Source: Saprospiraceae bacterium (lineage in GTDB: Bacteria > Bacteroidota > Bacteroidia > Chitinophagales > Saprospiraceae). From it: a DNA stretch of 64,000 nucleotides. Where the stretch lies: positions 62,001 through 126,000 of the forward strand of contig JANQLV010000047.1 in NCBI GenBank assembly GCA_028280415.1. The letters run 5' to 3'. The position numbers were made by a program, and so were the translations under genes. This document shows positions 37,076-46,552 of this stretch, piece by piece; position 1 is the first letter of the stretch, and each line of letters begins with the position of its first letter. The notes beneath the pieces were generated by a model. That model made no database searches, was not told the DNA's origin, and worked only from the letters and a program-made list of their open reading frames with translations.

Positions 37076-39223
37076 CTAATAACGGAAAACAAATTCTGTT
37101 CGCCGGTTTTTCAAATGCTGTGATCTCGAACAGCCGATGCCATCCGAGCATTCGTTTAGCAACTCTGCTTCTCCTTTCCCGGTGGCGGTGACTCGTTCCC
37201 CGGAAATCCCCTTGGACAAAATGAATCTCCGCACTTCTCCAGCTCTTTTTTCCGATAGGCGCCGGTTGTAAACTTTACTGCCTCTGGAATCCGTATGTGA
37301 AACGATCTCCAATTGCCAATCCGGATGTTCTTTCAATTTTTCTACTACAAGCTCTACTTCTTTCCTGGCTGCTTTATCCAAAAGATAAGCATCGAAACCA
37401 TAATGAATTTTCGCTATTTCTGTATTAATGATATTTTCGGAATAGTCATCATCGGAGCCCGATACCTCCTCATTTATTATTAAAAACTCAGTGCGTCGGC
37501 TTTCCGGAAGTTTTTTACTGGCCATATCTTCACCTCTACCCTCTGCAATGATTCTGGAGGATTCTATCCCTCTTTCCACCAAATAGTTTTGTACCTCACC
37601 GGCTCTTTGATCAGAGAGCCAATTGTTATATACCTCCGTGCCTGTAATATCCGTGTAAGAATTAACAGCGAGTTTTAAAGCAGGGTTTACTTTCAGGTAG
37701 CTTATCAAATCATCCAAATACTGATGATCTTTTTCCGAAATCCTGTAACTGTCAAAATCGTGGTAAATATGAGGAATTTCAGGATACAATTTCATGGTTG
37801 TGTTATCAATGGCTTCCACGGTATTCTCAGCGATCAATGCTGCTTTTTCTTCCCTGAACTTTCGATCTCCTTCTTCGGTCAGTATTCTCTCTTCTCCTTC
37901 CGCTATATCTTCGGCTATGGATATACTTTCCAGCATAGCTTTATTTTTTTCATTTCTTTCTTTTAGTTCCTTTCCACTCAAAGGCTGAGTTGTTTTAAAT
38001 TCATTTGTATTGGGATTGTTTCGGGCAATGTCCCTTGTCTCAATCTCAAAAAGCTGGATCACCGCTTCCATTGGTTCCGGGCGCTTGCAGTCTTTATTTT
38101 TTGTACTGATAAAAATTTCGTTTAAATAAAAACCTTCCGGAAAAGCTTTGATTGAATATTCTGCTTGGCAGGCCAGACAAAATTCGAATTTTCCGGTTTT
38201 ATCCGTCCTTGTTTCCAGACTGGCGTTCGTTTTCGAATCATTGGCAGTAATCCGAACATTCTCAATCGGCAAGGCTTGCTTGCCCTTATTCACTAACTGT
38301 CCTGCAATTAAGATACAATCTTCCAGTTCCCATTGATAAATATCGCTCCCTCCTTTGCCTCCTTCTCGATCCGAACTTAAATATCCTCCGTATCTGTTTT
38401 TAAAAATATAAATTCCAAAGTCATCTTTTGGAGAATTTAGGGCCAATCCGGGGTTCAAAGGTATTTGCCAATTTCCGGGCGACTGTTCATAAGTCATATA
38501 AATATCCAGTCCCCCATTTCCACCAGTTCGATTGGAAGAAAAATAAAGACCCTTATCTTTATCCATAAAAGGGTACAACTCATTATGAGGAGAATTAACA
38601 ACAGGCCCAAGGTTAACCGGTCCAGTCCAGTCACCATCCTTTTTATCCGAATAATATAAATCCGTTCCGCCTAGTCCTCCGGGACGATTAGAAGCAAAAT
38701 AAATCCTTTTGCCATCTGCTGAAAAAGCCGGATGACCTGATAGATATCCTTCCACGTTAATACTCAGTTTCGAAATATTTTGCCATTGTCCATTGATATT
38801 TTCGGCAGAGTAAAGATGGACCCTTTTTGTCCCCGGCTCTGCTCTGGAAAATACCAGTTCCTGCCCGTCAGGACTAACTGTTGCTACGCCTTCTTTTAGA
38901 ACCGAATTAATAGAACTTTGATAAAATACCGGAGCATCCGGTATACCCGTTTCTGTATAGGCTGAATAATAAAAATTCGAATCATCTTGGTGATTTGAAT
39001 CTCTCTCCTGTCGATTTGTGGAAAACAGGAGACCTGCCGAATATTCTATAGCGCAATAATCCTGTGTGGAAGAATTCAACACATCAACCGCACTTATCCC
39101 GATTGTTTTGTCTTCAGCTGCAAATATCTCCCACATTGGAGGTGTAGGGAAAATTACCTTTTGCGCCTGTACAAAAAGGGATAAGCAAAGCATAATCATC
39201 GCTGTGATTAACTTTCTCATCAT
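37076..39223 (-). CDS. OmpA-family protein with PD40 propeller and two tandem OmpA domains
   Basis: The ATG at 39223 gives 715 residues. A signal peptide (ends LFVQAQ) is followed by a six-bladed-type PD40/WD40-like propeller (about 45-300, with repeated GKRIYFASNRPGG, KGLYFSSNRTGG and YGGYLSSDREGG). A carboxypeptidase-regulatory-like domain spans about 300-385. Two consecutive OmpA peptidoglycan-binding domains follow (about 490-595 and 605-715). Each keeps the Asp (YTD, HTD) and Arg (SDQRAGEV, SEKRAGEV) that bind diaminopimelate. It probably links the outer membrane to peptidoglycan, like PorE/P60-type proteins. The double OmpA domain is not usual. Confidence 0.88.
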   Translation of the reverse strand: MMRKLITAMIMLCLSLFVQAQKVIFPTPPMWEIFAAEDKTIGISAVDVLNSSTQDYCAIEYSAGLLFSTNRQERDSNHQDDSNFYYSAYTETGIPDAPVFYQSSINSVLKEGVATVSPDGQELVFSRAEPGTKRVHLYSAENINGQWQNISKLSINVEGYLSGHPAFSADGKRIYFASNRPGGLGGTDLYYSDKKDGDWTGPVNLGPVVNSPHNELYPFMDKDKGLYFSSNRTGGNGGLDIYMTYEQSPGNWQIPLNPGLALNSPKDDFGIYIFKNRYGGYLSSDREGGKGGSDIYQWELEDCILIAGQLVNKGKQALPIENVRITANDSKTNASLETRTDKTGKFEFCLACQAEYSIKAFPEGFYLNEIFISTKNKDCKRPEPMEAVIQLFEIETRDIARNNPNTNEFKTTQPLSGKELKERNEKNKAMLESISIAEDIAEGEERILTEEGDRKFREEKAALIAENTVEAIDNTTMKLYPEIPHIYHDFDSYRISEKDHQYLDDLISYLKVNPALKLAVNSYTDITGTEVYNNWLSDQRAGEVQNYLVERGIESSRIIAEGRGEDMASKKLPESRRTEFLIINEEVSGSDDDYSENIINTEIAKIHYGFDAYLLDKAARKEVELVVEKLKEHPDWQLEIVSHTDSRGSKVYNRRLSEKRAGEVRRFILSKGISGERVTATGKGEAELLNECSDGIGCSRSQHLKNRRTEFVFRY

Positions 39224-39498
39224 CAATTGTTTTAAAATAACTCAAGTGATAAACTATGCTAGCCAAACATAGCTATCAAGCGTGGTGTGTAGTTCTTTCA
39301 GAGATGTAATTCGATTATGATAAAACCGAGTTGTAATTCCGGCCAGCTTTTAATTCGCAGTAAACATACAAATATATTTTCAATATTAAAACAAAATCTA
39401 ATATATAAAAATCATTTTTCCTTGCTTTCAATTGCTGTAACAATCCTTTTAAACTGGTATTTTTTTCCTATTTTACGCAAAATTAAAAATCAATCATT

Positions 39499-41118
39499 AT
39501 GCGAAAACTTGCCCTGCACTGGCAGATTTTAATTGGGATGATCCTCGGAGTCGTTTTTGGCTTCATTGCCACTTTGACGGGTTATGTTAATGAGTCCGGA
39601 ACGCTTATCATTGACCAAAAGGAAAAGATGAACGAACCGGTTCTGGCTGGCCCTGATACCCTCATTTTTACGGTAAAAAGCATTTCTACCGGCAAAAAAG
39701 AAGAACTTAAAGCTTTACTTCACCCCAGCGATTACGATGTTATATCGAGTGCAGGGTTTTATAACGTCCTTGAAATTGAAGATTCGAAAGAAATCAAAAC
39801 AGTTGATCTGATCAAACCTTCTGATAGTGAAAAATATGCTTTCTTAAAAGTCACTTCGAAACTCCCCAACCGTTTCTCGGTTAAGCCTGCAAGTTCATTT
39901 GTCAAAGATTGGATTAAACCGTTCGGAACAATATTTATAAATCTGCTCAAACTAATTGCAATTCCTCTGATTATTGCTTCACTAATTAAAGGAATTTCGG
40001 ATTTGCAAGATATCTCCAAACTATCGCGGATGGGAGGAAGAACAATTGGTTTGTACATTATGACTACCATAGTTGCTGTAAGCCTGGGTTTATTGATCGT
40101 AAATATTTTTCAACCGGGCAACAGTATTTCCGAAGAAACGAGAACAGAATTGCTCGAAAATTTTTCAGGAGATGCCAATGAAAGAATTGCAGCAGCCGAA
40201 GCTCAAAAAGAACAGGGACCTTTACAGCCTTTAATTGATCTTGTACCTTCCAATATTTTTGATGCCGCATCCAAAAACGGTAATATGCTTCAGGTCATAT
40301 TTTTTGTCGTTTTCTTCGGGATTGGTCTGATTCTTATTCCAAAAGAAAAATCAAAACAGGTGAAGGAGTTTTTTGATAGTCTCAACGAAGTAATTCTGAA
40401 ATTGATTGATTTGATCATGCTCGGGGCACCTTATGGTGTATTTGCCTTGTTGGCTGCCTTGGTCGTTGAATCGCCAAGTGGTGATTTGTTCCTTGCACTA
40501 ATAAAATACTCCCTTTGCGTAGTAGCTGGTCTGGGTATAATGATTTTTGTTTTCCACCCGATATTGGTCAAAACTTTTACGGGTAAAAGCTATCGCTTTT
40601 TTCTCAACGGAATCTCTCCCGCACAACTTCTTGCTTTTTCAACCAGCTCAAGTGCAGCTACCTTACCTGTAACGATGGAACGCGTAGAAGAACATATGGG
40701 CGTCGAAAGAGAAGTTGCCAGTTTTGTGCTGCCAATCGGTGCAACGATCAATATGGACGGAACCAGCTTGTATCAAGCCGTGGCAGCGGTATTCATCGCC
40801 CAGGCTTTTGGCATTGATCTCAACCTCGGGGATCAACTCACAATCGTGTTAACTGCCACCCTCGCCTCCATTGGTTCAGCGGCAGTGCCCGGAGCAGGTA
40901 TGGTAATGCTGGTTATTGTTTTGGGAGCTATAGGTGTTCCGGAATTTGGGCTTGCCCTGATCTTCGCAGTGGACAGACCACTTGATATGTGTCGGACAGT
41001 TGTCAATGTCACAGGTGATGCCACTGTTTCCATGTTAGTTGCCAAAAGTGTTGGTAAATTGGGCACACCTAAAGTTAAAAACTGGGATGATCATTATCAA
41101 CCGGAGACGAGCAATTAA
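39499..41118 (+). CDS. Dicarboxylate/amino acid:cation symporter (DAACS family)
   Basis: A 539-residue secondary transporter. Hallmark motifs: SSSAATLPVTMERV (re-entrant serine-rich loop), GATINMDGTSLYQAVAAVFIAQ (substrate/sodium site) and VDRPLDMCRTVVNVTGDA. It imports glutamate, aspartate or C4-dicarboxylates with sodium or protons at the inner membrane. A hydrophilic insertion of about 100 residues (about 30-130) separates the first transmembrane helix from the next, making the protein about 100 residues longer than typical GltP/GltT. The insertion looks like a small beta-alpha domain facing the periplasm. It lies 31 bases before the T9SS propeller gene on the same strand. Confidence 0.93.
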   Translation: MRKLALHWQILIGMILGVVFGFIATLTGYVNESGTLIIDQKEKMNEPVLAGPDTLIFTVKSISTGKKEELKALLHPSDYDVISSAGFYNVLEIEDSKEIKTVDLIKPSDSEKYAFLKVTSKLPNRFSVKPASSFVKDWIKPFGTIFINLLKLIAIPLIIASLIKGISDLQDISKLSRMGGRTIGLYIMTTIVAVSLGLLIVNIFQPGNSISEETRTELLENFSGDANERIAAAEAQKEQGPLQPLIDLVPSNIFDAASKNGNMLQVIFFVVFFGIGLILIPKEKSKQVKEFFDSLNEVILKLIDLIMLGAPYGVFALLAALVVESPSGDLFLALIKYSLCVVAGLGIMIFVFHPILVKTFTGKSYRFFLNGISPAQLLAFSTSSSAATLPVTMERVEEHMGVEREVASFVLPIGATINMDGTSLYQAVAAVFIAQAFGIDLNLGDQLTIVLTATLASIGSAAVPGAGMVMLVIVLGAIGVPEFGLALIFAVDRPLDMCRTVVNVTGDATVSMLVAKSVGKLGTPKVKNWDDHYQPETSN

Positions 41119-41149
41119 AGCTAGTTACTGAATAAAACTGTATCAACAG

Positions 41150-43756
41150 ATGAAACAACTCAAAAATATCCTAATCCTTTTTAGCCTTTTGTTGGCTGGC
41201 TTATTCTATTTTTTATACAATAATACTACTCAAGCCCTGGAAGTGGTCCCTCTATATCCCGCTCCTACTAATGGTACAACCGAAATTAGAGAAGGTGGTG
41301 ATGATGGAGATAGTCAGGCAAAGCGAGAAGCATGGTTCGAATTAATGCACAGTGCAGCTCCAGGTACCGACTGGAAAAGGATTGAGTATCAGACTAGTAT
41401 GAGCAGGCATATCAACCGAAACAGGTTAAGAAATTCTGCAAATAACCGGGGAGATGAAGAAACAGTTGCCAATGGCCACCTGACGGGTCAGTGGAACGAA
41501 CGGGGAAGTATCAATCAGGCCGGTTCTGTATTTGTAACTGAATACGATCCGCAAACGGATGAGATTTATCTGATCTCGGCGGGAGGTTCTCTGTTTAAAG
41601 GTAGTAGAGCAGGTAATGACTGGGTGGTCCTAAACGATGATCTCCGTTTTGAAAACAATCTTCTTAAGAAAATACAAATTGCCAGCGGCGAACGCTTGCT
41701 CGCCAATATAGTCGATTTACCACATTATTCGGATGACGACGGACAAACCTGGACTCCGGCAACTGGTATTGACTTTACGAATTCAAACGGAAGAAGTCTT
41801 TGGCCGGTGGTCATCGAGCAGGCAGATAGTAATAAGGTATATATGCTCTCCAAATCGTCGTTTTGGGATGATTATAATCTCTACTTTTCCAATGATAATG
41901 GTGAGACTTACAGTGTAATCGCTGGATTTGACGATAGCAATAGTCAAAAATATGTTATGCAGAAGCCCCACCACTCCGATGAGATTTATCTGATTGAAAA
42001 ATCAAATAATACCTCCATCAGATTATATAAAGTCAACCAGGAGATCAATCAAATTGAATTGTTAACTCAAAACGATAATTTCGGTTTTGGGAACGTAAGG
42101 GCAAACCTCGCTTCTGTGCAGGTCGATAATGTAACCAGATTTGTAGTATATGATGACAATAATGATGTCTATCAATCAGAAGATTTTGGAAATACCTGGA
42201 CCCTTAAAGGGCAAATGCCCACTCGTCCCTGGTCCGTCGGTATGTATGTCTCTCCTAGTAATCCGGATTTCATTACCTATGGCGAAGTAGAATGTTATGT
42301 AAGCCCAAATGGCGGAACAGACTGGTTCAAACTCAATAACTGGTGGGATTATTACGGAGATGTAAACGGAAGTTTGCATGCAGATATGATGTACTTCAAT
42401 GAATTTGAAATGTCAAACGGAGAGTCTTTTATTTTAAATAGTAATCATGGCGGGCTAAATATCTCTTATGATTTTTACGATACCAAAGACAACCTGGGCC
42501 TGGCTAATCTTAATGTCAGTCAGTATTATGATGTTGTCACTGACCCAACTGATCCTTCTTATATTTATGCCGGTTCTCAGGATCAGGGATTTCAAAGGGC
42601 TCTTTCATTTGATAGTGAAGAAATTGTGTCTTTCGAGCAGGTTATTTCGGGAGACTACGGGCATATCGTCTTTGCCGAAGGTGGTGAAAGGATGTGGACG
42701 GTTTATCCCGGTGGTTGGGTAACATTATATAACTTTCCTCAATTCGGAAATATCAGTGCTTCCTGGGAAGTCAACTCTCCGGACGAAACGGTATGGATAC
42801 CACCAATAATGCCAAGCCCCGATCCAACAGAAAATGCAGTTTATCTCGCTGGTGGGAACATGGAAGGTGGACCAGGTTCTTATCTGATCAAATTAAGCTA
42901 TAACAGCAATCTACAAAGCATTGATACGGCACAAATTGATTACAACTTCCAGTCCTTTTCCGGCGGAGGAACTATTTCAATGATGCGAACGTCTCCTTTG
43001 AACCAGAACCACTGGTACGTATCAACCACCAATGGGCGCTTCTTTTATTCAACGGATGGAGGTAATAGCTGGGAGCAAAATATTCAGTTTATTCCGGAAG
43101 GTCATTATTTGTACGGTTCAGCAATTTACCCTTCAAAACTGGACGAGAACACCATCTACTTTGGCGGTTCCGGTTATTCTAATCCTGCGGTCTATAAATC
43201 AACTGATGGAGGGGAGAATTTTACTGCTATGAATGATGGACTTCCACCAACATTGGTTTTTGAAATTGCAGCCAATGAAGACGAGTCTATGCTTTTTGCA
43301 GCTACCGAAGCAGGGCCTTATGTCTATGTTGTTGCTGATGAACAATGGTATGATATGTCTGGGATTGGAGCTCCTAATCAAACCTATTGGTCCGTTGAAT
43401 ACGTAGAAGAATTCCAAACCATCCGATTCGGGACTTATGGCCGGGGTATCTGGGATTTTCAGATCAAAGATGAAGTCAGCACTTCTCAGCCCTATTTAGC
43501 TAATGATGCGTTAAATATTTTCCCTAATCCTACCAGTGATCTACTCAATATTCAACTGGAAAAGGTGGAAGCTGAAACGCTAAATCTAACTATTCGGGAT
43601 ATTAAGGGAAGAGAGATTTTTCAGCGGTCCTATGAACTTTTAGCCGGACAGGATTTCTCGGAACAACTTTCTCTTGCCAATCTTGTCAAAGGCAATTATT
43701 TGATTAGTTTAAGTTATGGAAATAAACTTGCGACTAAAAAATTTGTCGTTCAATAG
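41150..43756 (+). CDS. T9SS-exported BNR/sortilin-like propeller protein
   Basis: The protein has 868 residues. An N-terminal signal (about 1-30) is followed by a large beta-propeller region with Asp-box/BNR-type motifs (YSDDDGQTWTPATG, FYSTDGGNSWEQN, YKSTDGGENFTAMNDG). A type A T9SS sorting domain lies at about 785-868 (NIFPNPTSDLLNIQLE, then DIKGREIFQRSY, then GNYLISLSYG). These motifs are shared with sialidases and VPS10 sortilin propellers, but no sialidase catalytic set is seen. It should be exposed on the cell surface or released. It follows the symporter by 31 bases and probably has a related architecture to the 54040 protein. Confidence 0.87.
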   Translation: MKQLKNILILFSLLLAGLFYFLYNNTTQALEVVPLYPAPTNGTTEIREGGDDGDSQAKREAWFELMHSAAPGTDWKRIEYQTSMSRHINRNRLRNSANNRGDEETVANGHLTGQWNERGSINQAGSVFVTEYDPQTDEIYLISAGGSLFKGSRAGNDWVVLNDDLRFENNLLKKIQIASGERLLANIVDLPHYSDDDGQTWTPATGIDFTNSNGRSLWPVVIEQADSNKVYMLSKSSFWDDYNLYFSNDNGETYSVIAGFDDSNSQKYVMQKPHHSDEIYLIEKSNNTSIRLYKVNQEINQIELLTQNDNFGFGNVRANLASVQVDNVTRFVVYDDNNDVYQSEDFGNTWTLKGQMPTRPWSVGMYVSPSNPDFITYGEVECYVSPNGGTDWFKLNNWWDYYGDVNGSLHADMMYFNEFEMSNGESFILNSNHGGLNISYDFYDTKDNLGLANLNVSQYYDVVTDPTDPSYIYAGSQDQGFQRALSFDSEEIVSFEQVISGDYGHIVFAEGGERMWTVYPGGWVTLYNFPQFGNISASWEVNSPDETVWIPPIMPSPDPTENAVYLAGGNMEGGPGSYLIKLSYNSNLQSIDTAQIDYNFQSFSGGGTISMMRTSPLNQNHWYVSTTNGRFFYSTDGGNSWEQNIQFIPEGHYLYGSAIYPSKLDENTIYFGGSGYSNPAVYKSTDGGENFTAMNDGLPPTLVFEIAANEDESMLFAATEAGPYVYVVADEQWYDMSGIGAPNQTYWSVEYVEEFQTIRFGTYGRGIWDFQIKDEVSTSQPYLANDALNIFPNPTSDLLNIQLEKVEAETLNLTIRDIKGREIFQRSYELLAGQDFSEQLSLANLVKGNYLISLSYGNKLATKKFVVQ

Positions 43757-43940
43757 GTCGGTTATTCTAAAATCATTAAGCAAAAGCCCTCGGCTTTCAA
43801 CTAAGTATTTAAACTTAATTTAACACCAGGTATATACAATTTTTGTATGTTACAAACAGTTTGTTAATTGTTTATAAAAGATAAATCATCAACCGGGATG
43901 ATTTTATACCTATCTGTTTTTTAAAAATGAATTTTTGATA

Positions 43941-44768
43941 ATGAACACTAAGCTTTTTCTTTGTTTATTAGCCTTTTTATCAATAGCGGAAATCAGTACG
44001 GCGCAAATCCAGATAGACTGGCTCGACATCACAGAAGATCAATCGGGAGAGGATATCAAATTATACGCTTCTAACCGGGGACATTGTCCGGTCACTGTTT
44101 CCATGGGTTTTAAAAAACTATTAAATCTGAAAGCGGATGCGGAATTACCAATCTTAAAAGTAATACCAAACGATGGAGAAGAACATCTCATCGTCACCTT
44201 ATCTGTAATAAGTTCCAAAAGGGATTCGGAGTATATATTTGATTTCCAGTACGCAATCGGTAATACGATTAATACCGTACATGATGAAGATTATGCTTAT
44301 ACCTTACCTTTTCAAAAGGGTAAAGAAAGTGTTATCGGTCAGGGTTATCATGGAAAGTTTTCACATCATAATATTTATGCCCTGGATTTTGACCTAATAG
44401 AGGGAACAGAAGTATTGGCTGCCAGAGGCGGGGTGGTTATCGCAACCAAGGAAGATTCCAATTCAGGTTGTAAAAATCCCAAATGCAAATCGCTTGCTAA
44501 CTATGTTTTGATATACCACGATGACGGTACTTTTGGCTCTTATGTGCATCTGAAAGAAAACGGTGCAGCGGTTAAAGCCGGAGATAAAGTCAAAGCAGGT
44601 CAACTTATCGGTTATAGTGGTAACACAGGTTGGTCGAGTGGCCCGCATCTTCATTTTGAAGTATATATTCCGGAAATGAATCGCCGTAAATCGGTAAAAA
44701 CCAAATTTCGTATAGGAAATGATAAAGTAGATTATCTGGAAGAAAAGAAAACCTATACCTCTAAATAG
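43941..44768 (+). CDS. M23-family metallopeptidase
   Basis: The ATG at 43941 gives 275 residues with signal peptide ending EISTAQ. A beta-rich N-terminal part (about 25-125) precedes an M23 LytM domain (about 135-245). Zinc and catalytic residues are visible in HHNIYALDFD (His143, Asp149), YVHL (His203) and the GPHLHFEV motif (His236, His238). Such enzymes cleave peptidoglycan cross-bridges or secreted peptides in the periplasm or outside the cell. Full zinc ligands are present, so activity is expected. It starts a three-gene plus-strand run with a barrel protein and an alpha/beta hydrolase. Confidence 0.92.
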   Translation: MNTKLFLCLLAFLSIAEISTAQIQIDWLDITEDQSGEDIKLYASNRGHCPVTVSMGFKKLLNLKADAELPILKVIPNDGEEHLIVTLSVISSKRDSEYIFDFQYAIGNTINTVHDEDYAYTLPFQKGKESVIGQGYHGKFSHHNIYALDFDLIEGTEVLAARGGVVIATKEDSNSGCKNPKCKSLANYVLIYHDDGTFGSYVHLKENGAAVKAGDKVKAGQLIGYSGNTGWSSGPHLHFEVYIPEMNRRKSVKTKFRIGNDKVDYLEEKKTYTSK

Positions 44769-44816
44769 CTTTTGGGGAAATGACCTTCCCCGGATATTTC
44801 ATTACACATAACTATA

Positions 44817-45383
44817 ATGAGAAACAGGCAATTCCTCTTGCTTTCCCTGATTTTTACTTTCCTTCTGAGCACTAAAGTAAAAGGACAAATATCCTATGAT
44901 GACTTACCAGGTATATCTATTGGAGTCGGATATTTCGGAGAGCTTATAACACATCCCGGACTAGTCATATACGGTGAAGTAGCATTGAATAAAGGCCGCA
45001 ATCAATTGCTTACGCGATTAAACCTTATAAATTACCGGCATAAAGGGCATACCCGAAACCATTTATTACTTCCCGAAATAATTTTTAGAAGAAATACTAA
45101 AAAGCTAAATCATTGGGAAGCTTCGATTGGTTTAGGTACACTTTATCAAAAAGCAGATAGCCGAGTATATGAATTTGAAGAAGGAGCATTCATCAGAAAG
45201 AATTCGGGATGGTTTTATTTTGCGCCATCTCTGGGAGTCAGGTATGGGCGTACTATTAGTTTAAGTAATGGAAATATTCTGACTCCGAATATTGGCGGAA
45301 GGCTTTTTTATCAATATCCGTTTAATGATTTTTGGTTGTTAAGAACGGCTATTGATCTATCTGTTTCCTATCAAATAAAATGA
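44817..45383 (+). CDS. Predicted outer-membrane barrel protein, unknown
   Basis: A 188-residue protein with signal peptide ending KVKGQ, then short amphipathic strands (ISIGVGYFGELITH, then GVRYGRTISLSNG, and finally AIDLSVSYQIK), consistent with a small eight-stranded outer-membrane barrel. No named family is recognised. It follows the M23 peptidase by 48 bases and overlaps the alpha/beta hydrolase start by four bases (ATGA), so all three probably share one transcript. Confidence 0.72.
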   Translation: MRNRQFLLLSLIFTFLLSTKVKGQISYDDLPGISIGVGYFGELITHPGLVIYGEVALNKGRNQLLTRLNLINYRHKGHTRNHLLLPEIIFRRNTKKLNHWEASIGLGTLYQKADSRVYEFEEGAFIRKNSGWFYFAPSLGVRYGRTISLSNGNILTPNIGGRLFYQYPFNDFWLLRTAIDLSVSYQIK

Positions 45384-46402
45384 TAATGTACAAAATTGTA
45401 GTTTACATTTTTTCAATTGTTTTGCTCCATTCCTGTAATAAAGAACCATTAGGAAGTGATTATGTATTCATCCGTCATAAAGGGGCCGATATGCCGGTAT
45501 GGGCGAAAGGTAATTTAGATGCTGATGTTTTCATTATTTATCTTCACGGTGGTCCGGGCGGAAGCAGCTTTATTGATATCCACAATAATTTTTTCTCGGA
45601 TATTGAAGATCAGTATGCTATGGTTTACTATGACCAGAGAGCATCCGGAAACAGTATCGGTCACAGCGACGAGGCTTTACTTACCTTGGAACAATTTGTA
45701 GAAGACCTCGATATTATTGTGCAATATGTACAAGCTACTTATGCCCCGCAAAGGATTGTATTGCTAGGGCATAGCTGGGGAGGTACTTTAGGAACCGCCT
45801 ATTTATTGAACACCGAATATCGCGATAAAATTGCTGGCTGGATTGAAGTAGATGGTGGTCATAATCTCGGACAGGGAGCTTATCAATACTCCAGAGATTA
45901 TGTACTGAATGTAGCCGATAGCCTGATCGAAAGGCAAGTAGATACGAATAAATGGGAAGAAATTAAAGCGTATTATCAGGATAAGCCCACCTGGAGAGAT
46001 TCCGATATAATTATCCAGCACAGCAAAAATGTAACTGAAGCCGGAGGATATTTTTACGATGATGCCAACCGGGATGGTCTCGTGGGACTCAACAAAATAC
46101 TTTTCTCGGAAACTGACTTTTTAGCTTTGTTAGCTCAGAACAAACAGGTGATTAAAAATATGGATGTCTGGCATTATGATTTTACGGATCGCCTGGGTGA
46201 AATTGCAATACCTAAATTAGTTTTATGGGGCATAGCCGATGGTATTCTTCCCGTTGAATTAGCTTATGAAGCTAAAGATGCCATGAATCTGGAGGATGAT
46301 CAATTTTACATCTTTCAGGAATCTGCTCATTCTCCGCATTACGAACAAACCGCATTATTTAATCAAAAAGTTATTTCATTTATCGAAAATTATATAGAAT
46401 AA
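45380..46402 (+). CDS. Alpha/beta hydrolase lipoprotein, proline iminopeptidase-like
   Basis: A 340-residue predicted lipoprotein with lipobox LLHSC (Cys19). The alpha/beta hydrolase core has oxyanion motif HGGPGG (about 56-61), YDQRASGNS, nucleophile elbow GHSWGG (Ser132), and a late GIADGILPVE (Asp) and SAHSPHYEQ (His). The HGGPGG plus YDQRGxG pattern is that of the proline iminopeptidase (S33) family, which frees N-terminal proline from peptides. It would act in the periplasm or on the surface. It overlaps the barrel gene by four bases and lies in an operon with an M23 peptidase, fitting peptide breakdown. Confidence 0.88.
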   Translation: MIMYKIVVYIFSIVLLHSCNKEPLGSDYVFIRHKGADMPVWAKGNLDADVFIIYLHGGPGGSSFIDIHNNFFSDIEDQYAMVYYDQRASGNSIGHSDEALLTLEQFVEDLDIIVQYVQATYAPQRIVLLGHSWGGTLGTAYLLNTEYRDKIAGWIEVDGGHNLGQGAYQYSRDYVLNVADSLIERQVDTNKWEEIKAYYQDKPTWRDSDIIIQHSKNVTEAGGYFYDDANRDGLVGLNKILFSETDFLALLAQNKQVIKNMDVWHYDFTDRLGEIAIPKLVLWGIADGILPVELAYEAKDAMNLEDDQFYIFQESAHSPHYEQTALFNQKVISFIENYIE

Positions 46403-46552
46403 ACAAAACCTTGTGGAAAATATAAATGATGCTTTTAGCCTTTAATTGAATATTCGCTAAATAGCTACACATCCTGTATTAGGAAGCTCAATCAGGCAAC
46501 ATTCTAAATCTATTTTCCGTATTAATCCTGAATCAAAACCAAAATAAAACTG

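Noticed and set aside
43829-43868. Inverted repeats ATACAA/TTGTAT and an imperfect TTACAAAC/GTTTGTTAA
   Set aside because: Short, AT-rich and without T-runs or a nearby partner site; within chance for this composition.
44774-44791. Six-base-pair GGGGAA/TTCCCC hairpin after the M23 gene
   Set aside because: No T-run follows and the genes appear cotranscribed, so it is not a supported terminator.
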